A stretch of DNA of 64,000 bases, from contig NC_085047.1 in the NCBI RefSeq assembly GCF_963662255.1, positions 113,990,214-114,054,213 on the forward strand. Reading direction: 5' to 3'. The stretch is from Cinclus cinclus (lineage: Eukaryota; Chordata; Aves; Passeriformes; Cinclidae). Both the position numbers and the translations under genes were made by a program. Numbering within the stretch: the first letter of the stretch is position 1; each line of letters opens with the position of its first letter. Of this stretch, positions 1 to 10,600 are shown piece after piece. A model generated the notes under the pieces. That model saw only the letters and a list, made by a program, of their open reading frames with translations. It ran no database searches and was not told the DNA's origin.

Positions 1-1042
1 CCAGAATATCCTCGCTGAAAATCATACAGATTCTTCACTGTGGCTGCTGCTTTCACTGGATAATTCCCTTCACCATATATTTTTTAGGCTAATATCTTAT
101 TTGATCATCTGAAAAACTTCATGCAGCCCTGGAAAACAAATGGCAGATGACATTTTGGTTGTTCTCAGATACGGTGCCTTGCATCTCAAAAAGATGGTAA
201 TATTGGAACAAGAAATGTTTGTTTTTGCTGTGGTTCTGCTGTTGATAAATGTTGTGTCTTTTCATCTTGCTTCAGGAAGAAAGCATGAATTAAACATTAA
301 TTGAACTGTATTGACTGCCAACATGTAGAAATCTTATTGTAGACGCTGGAGAGTGCAGAAGGCTGCAGGGCAGATTGCTGTTCCTTCATTGATTATTTCA
401 GTGGTAAAAAAGACTTGTTGACAGAGTGCTGTTCTTATGTGAATGATATTTACTTCCCAGAGTATTCCTGCAGAGGTGAGAAACACAGCAAAGACAGCGT
501 GCAATAGATGTTCCGTGTGACACCACGGGGCAGGGAACAGCGATCTCACCTTCCATTTTTATTTGCCACTAATAACATTAATGCTTTTGGCATTCCTAAG
601 AAAAAAATATTGTAGAAAACTGCGTCCTACAAGTGACTGCCAATTTTCTTTGCTGTTTGCCTTTATTTTTTTGGTGGTTTTATTTTATTTTTATTTTATT
701 TTTATTTTTTGTTGCTGCTGCAAATCTCTGTGCTTTTCCTTTCTGGTGGCTCCCACCCTTGCACAGTAATAGGCTTTCCAGTACCCATAGTAACGCAGAT
801 TGAAGGTGACAGGCAAAGAATCCCAAAGCTGAGATTCCTGGCCTGGATGATGGCACCGGAATTTAAACGAAAAACAGAGGAGGCTCTGCAGGAAGAGACC
901 CCTTAAGCACTGGCTCAGGGGGGTGAATGGAGGATTTCAAGACATGCTGAGATTCAGAGCTTTTCATAATGTACCTGTGGAATGGAATCTGGTTAAAGGG
1001 ATGTTTTTGCTTTGGGGCTGGACAGGCCGGTTTTGCAAAAAG
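1..1042. other. Unassigned AT-rich noncoding sequence
   Basis: No coding potential is convincing: only short, low-complexity open frames occur on both strands. A T-rich run with repeated TTTTA units lies at about 661-712. Nothing here resembles a known repeat family or RNA gene. Confidence 0.6.
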
Positions 1043-1084
1043 AATAAATAAATAAATAAATAAATATATATATATATATATAAA
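1043..1084. repeat. Compound microsatellite (AAAT)n(AT)n
   Basis: About six AAAT units run directly into about eight AT units. This is a simple-sequence repeat of the kind that varies in length between individuals. It is unrelated to the neighbouring sequence. Confidence 0.95.
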
Positions 1085-2314
1085 AGTCTAAAAATAAATA
1101 CAGCTCTGGCAAACTGCTGGTGCTCAGAGCAGGTGGTCATATGCTGCATAGGAAAAATAATGAATCCCCTACAAAAATTGCACAAAAAGACTTTTCTGGA
1201 TGAATTTTTTGCTTCTTTTCCCATGACGGTTGTTCCATTAACCCTGTAGGATGCAGTGCATTTTAATATAATAAATCACACACAATTTTCATTGTTTCTC
1301 TCTGCAATGCAGGCCACTAAATAATCCTTTTTGCCCCTATTATTTTTTTCTTATTTTTTTTAAATAAATATGTAAGAATTAATACTAGAAATTCTGCAGG
1401 AGTTCTGATTTTAGTGATGCTGAACATTTAACACCCATGCTGACAAATCCTTTGGAGCCACAGTAGGTACAAATCCTATTTTAATCTTCCATTCCTGTTG
1501 TGTTCATCATCACCTTGCTTAAGTTTTAACAGTTGTTAACAAGTGTATAATGCACCTTGTACATGCTTTTCATATTACAGAGGCTGGATTTTCTTCCTTC
1601 TCTCCTCCCTCCCACGCATTTTCTGATTGCATTCACTTCTTGCTGAGTTGCACTGCCTGCAAACTCTTGCTGTTATTCTCAGGGCAAGGGTGATACATGA
1701 ATCACTGGACAAAAATCTCCCTGGATCTCATGAAATCAACCTTAAATATAAGCAAACACCAGTAGGGGTAAGAAAGAAAGAAAGATTAATTTATCCCTTC
1801 GTTCAGAGAAGTCCATCCTCCAGGATTTCCAGACAGGCTGATCGTTGGTGAATTACTGATGGAGAAATTCAATAGTTTGCTTTGGGAATATAAGGATTGA
1901 GGTTTTGATAAGCAAGAGCTATAAAAAGAGCGTTTTTGACACATTTTTGCAGGATCTCTTATGCCTCTTGCTGGATGCTTCAGGCATCAGGTGCTCTGAA
2001 GAAGAATTAAAATGTATTCTTGATTTTTCATAATATTATCCAAATAGAATGGATGTTCTTGCAGAAAATGCTAGAACCAGCTGGTTTTCTTTGGAGAATA
2101 TTCAAGATATATGGAGTCTGAATGGCATCCTCCTTTGTCTCTTTCTCTGCTAGAGGAGAGGGCACAAATTACAGTGAATCCAAATTACAGTGAATCCTGG
2201 TGAAGACACCAGATTAACACATCAATACACATCCAGTTCTGCCTAAAGCACTGCAATCTCCTTCCTCAAAGCATAAATCCTTTATTAATGTTAAGTGATG
2301 TGGCTTGGATTAAA
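1085..2314. other. Unassigned noncoding sequence with small tandem motifs
   Basis: AT-rich single-copy sequence. It contains a short GAAA run near 1773-1788 and a 16-bp perfect tandem duplication at 2165-2196 (annotated separately). No gene or transposon is recognisable. Confidence 0.6.
2165..2196. repeat. 16-bp perfect tandem duplication
   Basis: The 16-mer CAAATTACAGTGAATC occurs twice head to tail (2165-2180 and 2181-2196) with no mismatch. The perfect identity suggests a recent slippage-type duplication. Confidence 0.95.
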
Positions 2315-2457
2315 ATCAAATCACAGACTCCCAGGATCCTTGAGGCTGGCAAAGCCCTCCCAGCCCACGGAGTCCCAGCTGTGCCCCACGGCCACCTTGT
2401 CCCCAGCCCAGAGCACTGAGTGCCACGTCCAGGTGACACCTCCAGGGATGGGAACTT
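2315..2457 (-). mobile_element. CR1 LINE fragment, 3' end, minus orientation
   Basis: Read on the plus strand, the segment starts with a degenerate CACAGA-type tail and runs through "ccttgtccccagcccagagc" to "cctccagggatgggaac". This is the reverse complement of the 3' part of an avian CR1 non-LTR retrotransposon. The middle closely matches the CR1 copy at 57804-58230, so both probably belong to one subfamily. Only the last ~140 bp survive, the usual 5' truncation of CR1. It is a dead fragment with no coding capacity. Confidence 0.85.
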
Positions 2458-3712
2458 CAAAAATGAGTATCTGAAGGTTTCTCAGTCTAGAAAAGATCTG
2501 AGCACTCTCATCAGTGAGGCACTGCCACATCTCTCTGCCTCCATTTACCATGAGGAATTTTTTGTTTAAAAGAGAGGAGTTAGATGTGAGCTGAAGAAAA
2601 CCATGGCACCCATTGCTTCCAACAAGGCACCTTATTTCAGCCTTTGTGCTGACATGCTTGCTGCTATTCAAATTAGTATTTGTGTGATGGCTCTGAGCAC
2701 TTTGCTTACTCTGGCTTGTAAAATGCCTGAGTTCATTCAATCAAACATTAATTCAGTCCTCAAAAGATCCTTGTGCTCCAGATTGATTGCATAGTTTGCA
2801 TTAAACCAGCACACTGGTGTAATCCCAACTGCTACAAGCAGCTGCTTTTAATTGTCTCCAATGGTGACCTGTCAAAAATTGATCCTCATCTTATTCTGCA
2901 CCTACAGTCACTACTTTCTAATGTAATTACCCAGGTGAGACCCAGAAAGATAAATACATGGTTATAAATTCTAGCCTACAGAATTGAGTAATTATCAGTA
3001 TGAAGCATAAAAACCTGAGCTGTCCTTTTCTTCCTTTTTTTTTAAACCTGTGTTTATGGTGGAATAATTAACTGTATTTAGAGGTCCATTTTTCTTGTTT
3101 TAATGAGAAATAATACCCTGAATATCTTTGAAATCATCTGTGTACGCTGTCACTTAAATGAAAGTGTGATGCTTTTGAAAGTTGATTTTTCAATTTAGTT
3201 ATTGCATAGTGATAGTTTTTGTCTGTTAACTGCAAATACTCCATGTGAGGTTTAGAAAGGATGATTCAAATGCCAAGTCCCTGCTCTGGTTCCACTTTAT
3301 GCAGGACACGACTCTCCATTTTTCCAAAATCAACAACTCCATGGTGCACAAGGGTCTGGGAATGGGTTATAAATTTGGGCCAGCAGGAATTTTACCTGAA
3401 GGAGTGGTTTGGGCTGTGCTGTTGGGTATATTTCCTTCAAATGCTTTGAAATCTGTGAAATGTGTTTTACTAATTAGAGACATTAAATATTTGCTTTTGA
3501 GGGGGAACTTTGCTTCCATTAATCAAGATATTTTCCTGCAGTATTATAAGAAAAGGTGGTAAAGAAATGATACATATGTCACAGGCCAAAAAGATTCCAA
3601 CTAGAGTTCCACGTCAGGCCCTTCTAAATACAAAGACATGAATGATTTAAAGGCAAATGGTGTTTGCTGCCATTTACTGAGCATTGTTATCAATAATGTT
3701 CCTATGTTTGCA
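2458..3712. other. Unassigned noncoding sequence
   Basis: AT-rich single-copy sequence between two CR1 fragments. Open frames on either strand are shorter than about 110 codons and resemble no protein I recognise. No repeat or RNA structure stands out. Confidence 0.6.
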
Positions 3713-3862
3713 AATCATGGAATGGTTTGGGTTGGAAGAGACCTTAAAGCCCATGCAGTGCCACTCCCTGCCATGGGCAGGGGCACCTTCCACTGTCCCA
3801 GGGTGCTCCAAGCCCTGTCCAACCTGGCCTTGGACACTGCCATGGATGGGAATAGCCCTCTT
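3713..3862 (-). mobile_element. CR1 LINE fragment, 3' end, minus orientation
   Basis: The plus strand reads "aatcatggaatggtttgggt" followed by TGCCATGGGCAGGGGCACC and CTGTCCAACCTGGCCTTGGAC. These are classic landmarks of the antisense avian CR1 3' end. The element is 5'-truncated to about 150 bp and ends near "gccatggatggg". Divergence is moderate. Like other CR1 copies it shows no clear target-site duplication. Confidence 0.92.
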
Positions 3863-4842
3863 AATATGTATTTTTCTGCTAAGACCTTTCAGCTGAATAC
3901 TCAAATCTTAAAAGCTCAGAAACTGCAGAAGTTTCTGTTTAGGGAGCACTGGATCACTGAGCACTGAGGTGTGCTGGGGTTTTCCTTGTGCAAGGATGAA
4001 TTCACCTCTACACAGGAATGGTATATTTGTATTTATTTACTGATTAATTTCATAAGGTTCAAATACCAGTTTGTCACAATGCAATGTATCATTAAATATG
4101 AAAAATGGGAGGTATATGTGCCTTTGAAACTCTTTCTGGGAAGAAATTAAATTAGTGCTCATACATTATGCTTTTTGTATGATGTGCTGTGTGTATATAT
4201 CTAATTATTACTAATGGGGGGGAGGGGGGTGTTAGAAAACTATGAACGGACACCTTATTGCAAACCAAATGTGGATGGATTTTATAGCCCAGTGGAAAAT
4301 ATTTAACTTCAGCGCTGCTGAAATCTTCCTGGTGTCACTAATTTTTAACCTCTTTAGCAGTTAGAACATTCCAGAAAGCCTGTAAGGAAGCTGTCCTTGT
4401 GTGAAGTAAATCATTCTGTGATCAATGCTTTTTGCCTGCTTTTCCCCATTTTTTACTGGTAGCCTTGAAAAACTGTAACTAATTTCCCATTTCTTATATC
4501 CTGAGTTAGATATTCCTTTATATTTGCATTTTGCTGCATATTCATTGCAGTAACTCAGTTTCATTCCAATGTTTCTGCAGTTTATTGTCTCACCTTTTAT
4601 TTATTTGAAAATAAAACGTGATTTATACCTGCAGCACCCTTAACTGGCTAAATACAATCCATTGTTTTGTCCTGAAACATTATTCTTTGCTCTTTAGATC
4701 AGACTCATTGCAGGCATGTGACTTTTGCAAGTGACAGTTGAAGATTCCTGATATTTTTATTTTTTTCCTCCACACGCTAATGCTATTAAACATGGGTTGG
4801 GTCATTTTGTTGGGTTGTTTTTTCTCTCTCTTCTTTATTATC

Positions 4843-4847
<5 letters not shown>
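3863..4847. other. Unassigned noncoding sequence; G-run
   Basis: AT-rich sequence. A G-run interrupted once (G7-A-G6) lies at 4216-4229, next to a short GTGTATATAT stretch near 4190-4199. No gene or transposon is recognisable. Confidence 0.6.

Positions 4848-4873
<26 letters not shown>
4848..4873. repeat. Poly(T) tract, 26 nt
   Basis: An uninterrupted run of 26 T, preceded by TC/TTC-rich sequence from about 4820. It could be a homopolymer microsatellite or the antisense poly(A) tail of a retroposed sequence, but no retrocopy is recognisable to its right. Confidence 0.9.
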
Positions 4874-4880
<7 letters not shown>

Positions 4881-5590
4881 CCCAGGCAGCTTCAATTTAC
4901 AAAGGCTGAACGGGTCAATCCATTGTCCTTGCTGGCGGCCCCAGATGCTGCTGGGTTGCTGCACAATAGGCAGCCTTTGGGGGTCAGAGTCTGCATGAGG
5001 CTGATAACAGAGCTGTTCCAGGCTGGAAAACACCATGATTAGCCAGCTTCCCTCTGCCTCAGTGTGGGGCTGGAGCCCAGTGGCAAATCCTAAAGATGCC
5101 ACATTCTGGGATCTCTTCTGCCTCATCTTTTTCTTTAAGGGTTGAGGCAACAAACAGAGAAATCAGAGCACTGCTGATTTAATGTTGATATTTTTAAAAA
5201 TGATTTTAACTGAAATCGTTGATAAATAAGATTCAAACCTGTAATAAATAACAGTATGTGTGTGTAAAGGGCAGGTTTCAGATTTGCTGCCTCATTTGCA
5301 GGTGCAGCATGTGGATTTCCATCCATACTAACCCACCTCCCTCTCCCTGGCCCTGGGATGGACCAAGCCCTTGGCAGGGCCTGACTGGGCAGTGGGAAAG
5401 GTGGGAAAAGCCCTGGGGGTTGGGACAATGAGTTGGACACGACACCACAGCTTGTTCTGGTACAGCAGGTCCTACAGCAGGTCCCTGTTGGGCAGGAGGA
5501 TGAGCAAAACCAAGAAATGAGCTTGGGTGTGAAGGAACGGTTTTCCACCATGAGAACAGCTGGATGCTGGTGTGGATTATCCAGAGTGTT
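4874..5590. other. GC-richer unassigned sequence before the minisatellite
   Basis: More GC-rich than its surroundings, especially 5300-5500. A 12-bp perfect tandem (TACAGCAGGTCC) lies at 5461-5484. Open frames occur on both strands but none resembles a known protein. The last ~60 bp may be diverged CR1 sequence belonging with the relic at 5895-5990, but this is uncertain. Confidence 0.5.
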
Positions 5591-5902
5591 CTGTCTCCAT
5601 CCTTGGTGGTTTTCTCATTTTGCTGTCTCCATCCTTGGTGGTTTTTTCCTTGTCCTTTCTCCATCTTTGGTGGTTTTCTCCTCTTCCCGTCTCCATCTTT
5701 GGTGATTTTCTCCTCTTCTTGTCTCCATCCTTGATGGTTTTCTCCTCATCCCGTCTGCATCCTTGGTAATTTTCTCCTCTTCCTGTCTTCATCTTTGGTG
5801 GGTTTCTTATTTTCCTGTCTCCATCCTTGGTGGCTTTCTCCTCTTCCTGTCTCCATCCTTGGTGGCTTTCTCCTCTTCCTGTCTCTATTCTTAGTGGTCT
5901 TC
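5591..5902. repeat. 32-bp minisatellite, 9.75 units, pyrimidine-rich on plus strand
   Basis: Unit starts (CTGTCTCC or a close variant) fall at 5591, 5623, 5655, 5687, 5719, 5751, 5783, 5815, 5847 and 5879. Every step is exactly 32 bp, with no insertion or deletion anywhere. Units differ only by base substitutions. The two units starting at 5815 and 5847 differ mainly or only outside their 3' half, where both read TGGCTTTCTCCTCTTC. The plus strand is strongly T/C-rich and the consensus resembles CCATCCTTGGTGGTTTTCTC. The 32-bp period is not a multiple of three, so the open frames crossing it are artefacts of low stop content. It is not a CRISPR-like array because there are no spacers. Confidence 0.96.
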
Positions 5903-5990
5903 AGGTCCCAGCTGGATCAAAGTGTCTCAGAGCTGGCCTTGTTTTGAGCATGAGGTTGGACTGTAGATCCTTGTTCCTCATCACTTTTCC
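5895..5990 (+). mobile_element. Old CR1 LINE 3' relic, plus orientation
   Basis: "cttcaggtcccagctggatc", then "ggccttgttttgagcatgag" and "gttggactgtagatccttg", follow the order of the 3' end of a CR1 subfamily. In that subfamily the text runs roughly "ggtctcagctgga...ctgctttgagcaggaggttggact". It lies directly between the 32-bp minisatellite and the 84-bp array. The minisatellite may therefore have grown inside or at the edge of this copy. Recognised from family landmarks, not by alignment. Confidence 0.5.
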
Positions 5991-6002
5991 CTTTAAATGT
6001 TG

Positions 6003-6270
6003 TGAGAATAGTATTTGAAAATTTGATTTTCGAAATCAATTTGAAATATTTCAACACTATAAGAATAGTATTTAAATACAAATTCAATACCAGTACTAAA
6101 TAAAATTTGATTTTCGAAATCAATTTGAAATATTTCAACACTATAAGAATAGTATTTAAATACAAATTCAATACCAGTACTAAATAAAATTTGATTTTCG
6201 AAATCAATTTGAAATATTTCAACACTATAAGAATAGTATTTAAATACAAATTCAATACCAGTACTAAATA
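6003..6270. repeat. 84-bp AT-rich tandem array, three identical units
   Basis: Units begin at 6021, 6105 and 6189. The first two are identical over all 84 bp, and the third is identical for 82 bp before the array ends. A partial, diverged unit (GAATAGTATTT) precedes at about 6003-6020. Each unit carries an inverted repeat, TTGATTT-TCG-AAATCAA, at 6023-6039 and its two copies. Because 84 bp equals 28 codons, the minus strand stays open through the array and encodes a repeated hydrophobic 28-residue stretch. There is no sign that this is expressed. The identity of the units points to recent amplification or homogenisation. Confidence 0.96.
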
Positions 6271-6449
6271 CTACAAAATATTACTGCTAAATAATATGAA
6301 AACAGTTTTGAAAATAAAGTCCTTGAGAACTAACTGGCATTAGAAGAAAAAAAAAATCTGGCGAAATTCTAAAGCAAAATGTGGGAAAAAAGTTATTATT
6401 TCAGCAGATTTAAAAGAGAGTTTAAAGTGCTTAGATTATTTACAAAGAT

Positions 6450-6580
6450 GTTGTGGATGACCCTGGAAGTGTCCGAGGCCAGGCTGGATGGGTTTGGAGC
6501 CACCTGGGATAGTGGAAGGGGCATGGCAGAGGGTGGAATGAGATGATCTTTAAGGTTCTTTCCAGTCCAAGTAACTCTTT
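6450..6580 (+). mobile_element. CR1 LINE fragment, 3' end, plus orientation
   Basis: "gtccgaggccaggctggatg", "gccacctgggatagtggaag" and "gatgatctttaaggttcttt" appear in the sense order of the avian CR1 3' terminus, ending in a decayed tail near 6580. About 130 bp remain. It sits just downstream of the two tandem arrays. Confidence 0.9.
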
Positions 6581-7460
6581 GATTAAATGAATGAGTATAG
6601 GGAGCATTTCTGGTGTAGTGTAAAAAAGCAGATATTAGAATAACCTCAAATACGGCATTTTAGTCATATGTGTTACTACAAAAATAAAAAAAAAAACCTC
6701 AAAAAAATTAACAAAGTGACTTTGTGAATTTCTGTTGTGAAAGCAAAAGATAAAGCAGGCAAGAAATAAAGAAATGTGATGAAAACAAAACAGAAAGGGG
6801 ATTTTTTTGAAGTCTTATATTGTAAAAAATATGGAGTAGAGAGAATCAGTTTTTTACTGGTGGGGGAAAAAGATCAAAAGGAAAAAGAAAGAAAAAGATC
6901 AAAGAAAGATCACCATATTCTAGAAATCTACAAATACAGAAGTATATCCTACAGAATAAGAATCAATCACATCATATGAGCAAGTATGCCAGAGGAAAAA
7001 TAAAGATTAAACTGAAAATAGTTTCATTAAGAGATGAAGAGGGTAAAATACTGTTGGTTTTAGATGTTTTAGCTAATTAGGCACTTCAAGAAGTATCTTC
7101 ATGTGGAATGATAAGGAATACATGAAAGAATGAATTCTCTTTTAGTCAAAGCTGATACAAAACTGAAAAACTGTCTCTATTTTGTGGTATTGTCACATTT
7201 TGATTCTCTTCTCCACTTGCCAGATAAGGTGAGATAACCCAATTTCTCTGCAGGAATGCGTTCCTAAATTCCTTGTTATTTTGACAAAACCTACAGTGTT
7301 ATGTAATTACAGAGCCAGAGAATTAAAACTGGCCACACTGTCAAATAAGCAGGGGGGGAAATTCATGTTTGCTGGGTTATTACTGTAATTTTAAGATGCA
7401 GACACCTTTCCCTTGTGTTGTATGCTCAATAAAGTTCCACCATCATAAATTACAGGGGGG
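6581..7460. other. Unassigned AT-rich sequence with a purine tract
   Basis: Single-copy AT-rich sequence. A purine-rich patch with repeated AAAGATCA motifs lies at about 6865-6912. No gene, RNA or transposon is recognisable. Confidence 0.6.
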
Positions 7461-7614
7461 AAAAAAACAAAACCAAAACCAAACCAAACCAAACCAAACC
7501 AAAACAAAAAAACACACGACAAAAAACAGAAAAAAAAAAACAAAAACCAAAACAAAACAAAAAAACCCAGGAAAACAAAAAACAAACAAACAAAAAAAAA
7601 AACAACCAAAAACA
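7461..7614. repeat. A/C low-complexity tract with AAACC pentamers
   Basis: About 150 bp composed almost only of A and C. It contains four or more consecutive AAACC units near 7474-7500, then mixed AAAAC and AAAC units. The open frame across it encodes only K/Q/N/T-rich low-complexity residues and is not a gene. Four similar tracts occur elsewhere in the window on one strand or the other. Confidence 0.92.
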
Positions 7615-10600
7615 AGGCAGGATTACTGCAGATTCCTCAGACTGAGCAGAGGTAGGCTCGATACAGCTAATAAAATTTTTAAAATGCTGAGACTTGCTTT
7701 ACAACAAATAGAGCTGCAAAAGAAGAATTAAAAGATATTTGCTTCACAGAACTCCTGCTTTATTAAAACCTTTGGTACACTTATTGAATAAATTAATCTT
7801 TGGGGAATTAAATCGGAATTTAACAACCGATATTCTTGCAGGAGCACTGTACACATGCATCCCAGGAGTTCTTTTTTTAAATTTTTTTTGAACAGTCTCT
7901 TTTATTTTCTTTTGATATTTCATTTTCAAAAATACTGATGAGATGCAGTTTGGTATTTTTTGAAGTTGGTAAAAGGATGAGAAAATTTGTTTAGTTGCTC
8001 TCTTGCAATATTTTATTTATTTAACTGAATGCTGGTGAATAAAAATGTACCTTGACCATTTAATATATAAGTAGATGTTTTGTCTGACTGACTTAATTTT
8101 ATACCTTTGCCACTAGGCAGAAAACAGAACAAAAATTGTACTTTGATATCCTCTTCAATCTAGTTTATTTTAACTTTCAGTTCAATAGATCCTTACAGTT
8201 ACTGGCTGGGTTATTTTCCATCTTCAATAGCAAATCCATTAGAAGTTCACCTGAAGTTTTTCACCTCTGATTTCTTGTCCAGTGGCAGCTTCCTGGTTGA
8301 ATTCCATCAGTTTCCTTTGTGTTGCCTGTTGAGAATCAGCAAGGAATGCAAATCCAGTTTTTTACATATCCCCACCATATTCCACTTTTCCATGTTCTTA
8401 TTTGGACTTTCAAAGTAAAATACCTGCAGAAGGGAGAAAAGGCAAGTTATATAGGAGGAATAGAAATCCTTTTAAATGGCCTCTTGGGAATTATCAACTT
8501 TTTTGAAAAATCAATGAGTCTAAAGCACTCAACCTGTGAGGCACTATTTACTGGAGAAAGGAGGAATATTAATATTCAACTAAAGTCTCAAATAAAGAGA
8601 AATAACAGTATTTAGGTAAGGAAATTACAGTTGCATGATATCTAAATTCCTAGGAATAAAGTCTAGGAGAGGAAGAGCAGTAGCAGAGGAAGAAAGTATA
8701 ATACCTCCTATTGGAGCAGAAGATGCTTGATTATCTGTGATGAGGAATTTTACTGTACTAAATTGGATTTGTTATAAAAAATCTGGGGAAAACAAATTGT
8801 GGCAAGTCTATTTTTTTTTTTTTGAGAGCTAGTAAAAAAACATTTTCTTGACTGTGTCTAAATAAAATCAGCACAAAATGTGTTTCACGACCTCAACTGA
8901 TTAATTATGATATTAATTTTTGGGTTCAAAAACCTCAGGCCTAATAGAAAAAAACATAAGGCATAATTTTGTTCTCCCAGGCAAGTTTCTTTTTACACTG
9001 GACTAATTTCATTTATTTCTTTGGATCTATTGGTAAACAGCAACAATGAGAGAACAAGGAAGCCCATAAACCAAAAAAAATACTGTCAGATGCCTCTTAG
9101 TCAGATCCCCACCTCTCTGCTTGTCCTAAAACATATTTCATGACATTTCATGTGCAGTTGTGGAGGGAGGATTGAGCAGTTCTGATACAGGCAATGCTCT
9201 CAAGTGAAATATTAGCACTGCTGAGACTGCAGGAGAGATTTAAGGGGTGTGGGTGCCTTGAACACTGTGGTATTTCCAGAAATGTTTGAATCTTATTTAA
9301 CTGCATCTTCGCTATCTCAACAACAAGTATGGTACTTTGTTCTGCTTCCCTCTGTTCCCAGTGGTTTCCTAAGAGCAGACTTTGAGTTTTCAAGTGGACA
9401 TTTTGAGCAGGCAGACAAAATTTTTCTTTTAAAATTTTTTGTTTTCTTTTGTGAGGTTCTTCAGATGTTTAGAGAAGGATGAAAAGCATCTATGTGGGAA
9501 AGGAAAGCACTCATTGGTAGGACTATGAAACAGCTGCAGCAGCTCTAATGTTCTCAGAATACATCTCTCATTTATTGTCCTTGTCTTCAGTAAATGCTTA
9601 AGTTCATCTTACACTTCAAATTTGCCCCAAGTCAGACTCCACCTGACACAATTTCTTGTGAACAGAGGGGTGCTATAGCAAAAAGAAATTTTTCATTATG
9701 TGGTGAAAGTCTGCTCAAGCAAAACTGGCAATAAAGCAAGAGCAGAGAAGATCCAGGTCCCACAGATGATCAAATGCCAATCCTGCCATCATGGCAGCTG
9801 AACAGTTTTGGAGACTAACTTCTTCTCCTGTATGATTGATAAAATGTGAATAATGAAATTACTTCCTGAAATATCTAGAGCTGTACCTCCAGGTTAGGTC
9901 CATTCTCTCACCTGATCACTCCTCTCACTTTACAGGAGGATATGGTCAGCCCTGTTGTTTGATCAGCTTTGCATGATAGGACTCTGAATATTATTTTTTT
10001 CCTTTCAAGCAATAATAAAAAAGGGTAGACTTAGAATTAGTTTTCTTTGGGATGTGACATTCAGTAGAATTTTCCATGGGCATGGCAGGTAGAGCATAAA
10101 ACCATCTGATAGGGAGGGTTTAGTAAACTGGATTTACCAACAGAGGAACTGGAAGGTAGAAATGGTATTTGATAGGTGTGGGATGGGGGTGGTAACAACA
10201 TTTTAAACTTCCAGGTCATGTCTTTTCTCTCCCTCATTGCTGATGAGATTGTGTTTTTCCTTAAAATTTCCCCAAATTCCTTCTCTCTGTGAAAGCTCTT
10301 TTGTGGTGAGTCTACATTGTTATTTTCCCCTCTATTCCCCTAACATTCCTCTCTATTCTTCACAATATTATTATAAAATAATCACAGGAAAACCCCTGTG
10401 GTTTGTTCACACAGCAACATGCACAAGAATTGTAACAGTTAAGAGTTATTTTAGGATGTGTCCACCAGGTTCTGATGAATCAAACCATACCTTTAGGGCA
10501 GCAGCAAGGCGTTTTAATTACCACACGCACACATTTTAAAAGAATATAGCAGCTATCTTTATTAACAGCTGCAATAATGACACCTTTGGGACTCCTTGAT

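Noticed and set aside
2321..2740. 139-codon minus-strand open frame
   Set aside because: Its C-terminal part is translated CR1 3' sequence in a non-coding frame, and the rest matches nothing.
4057..4068. tRNA-type B-box (GGTTCAAATACC)
   Set aside because: No A-box or cloverleaf can be built around it.
5591..5902. CRISPR-like direct repeats
   Set aside because: Units are contiguous with no spacers and the host is a vertebrate; it is a minisatellite.
5917..6255. 112-codon minus-strand frame with a repeated 28-residue unit
   Set aside because: The frame is open only because the 84-bp array is a multiple of three and lacks stops. The translation is a monotonous hydrophobic repeat.
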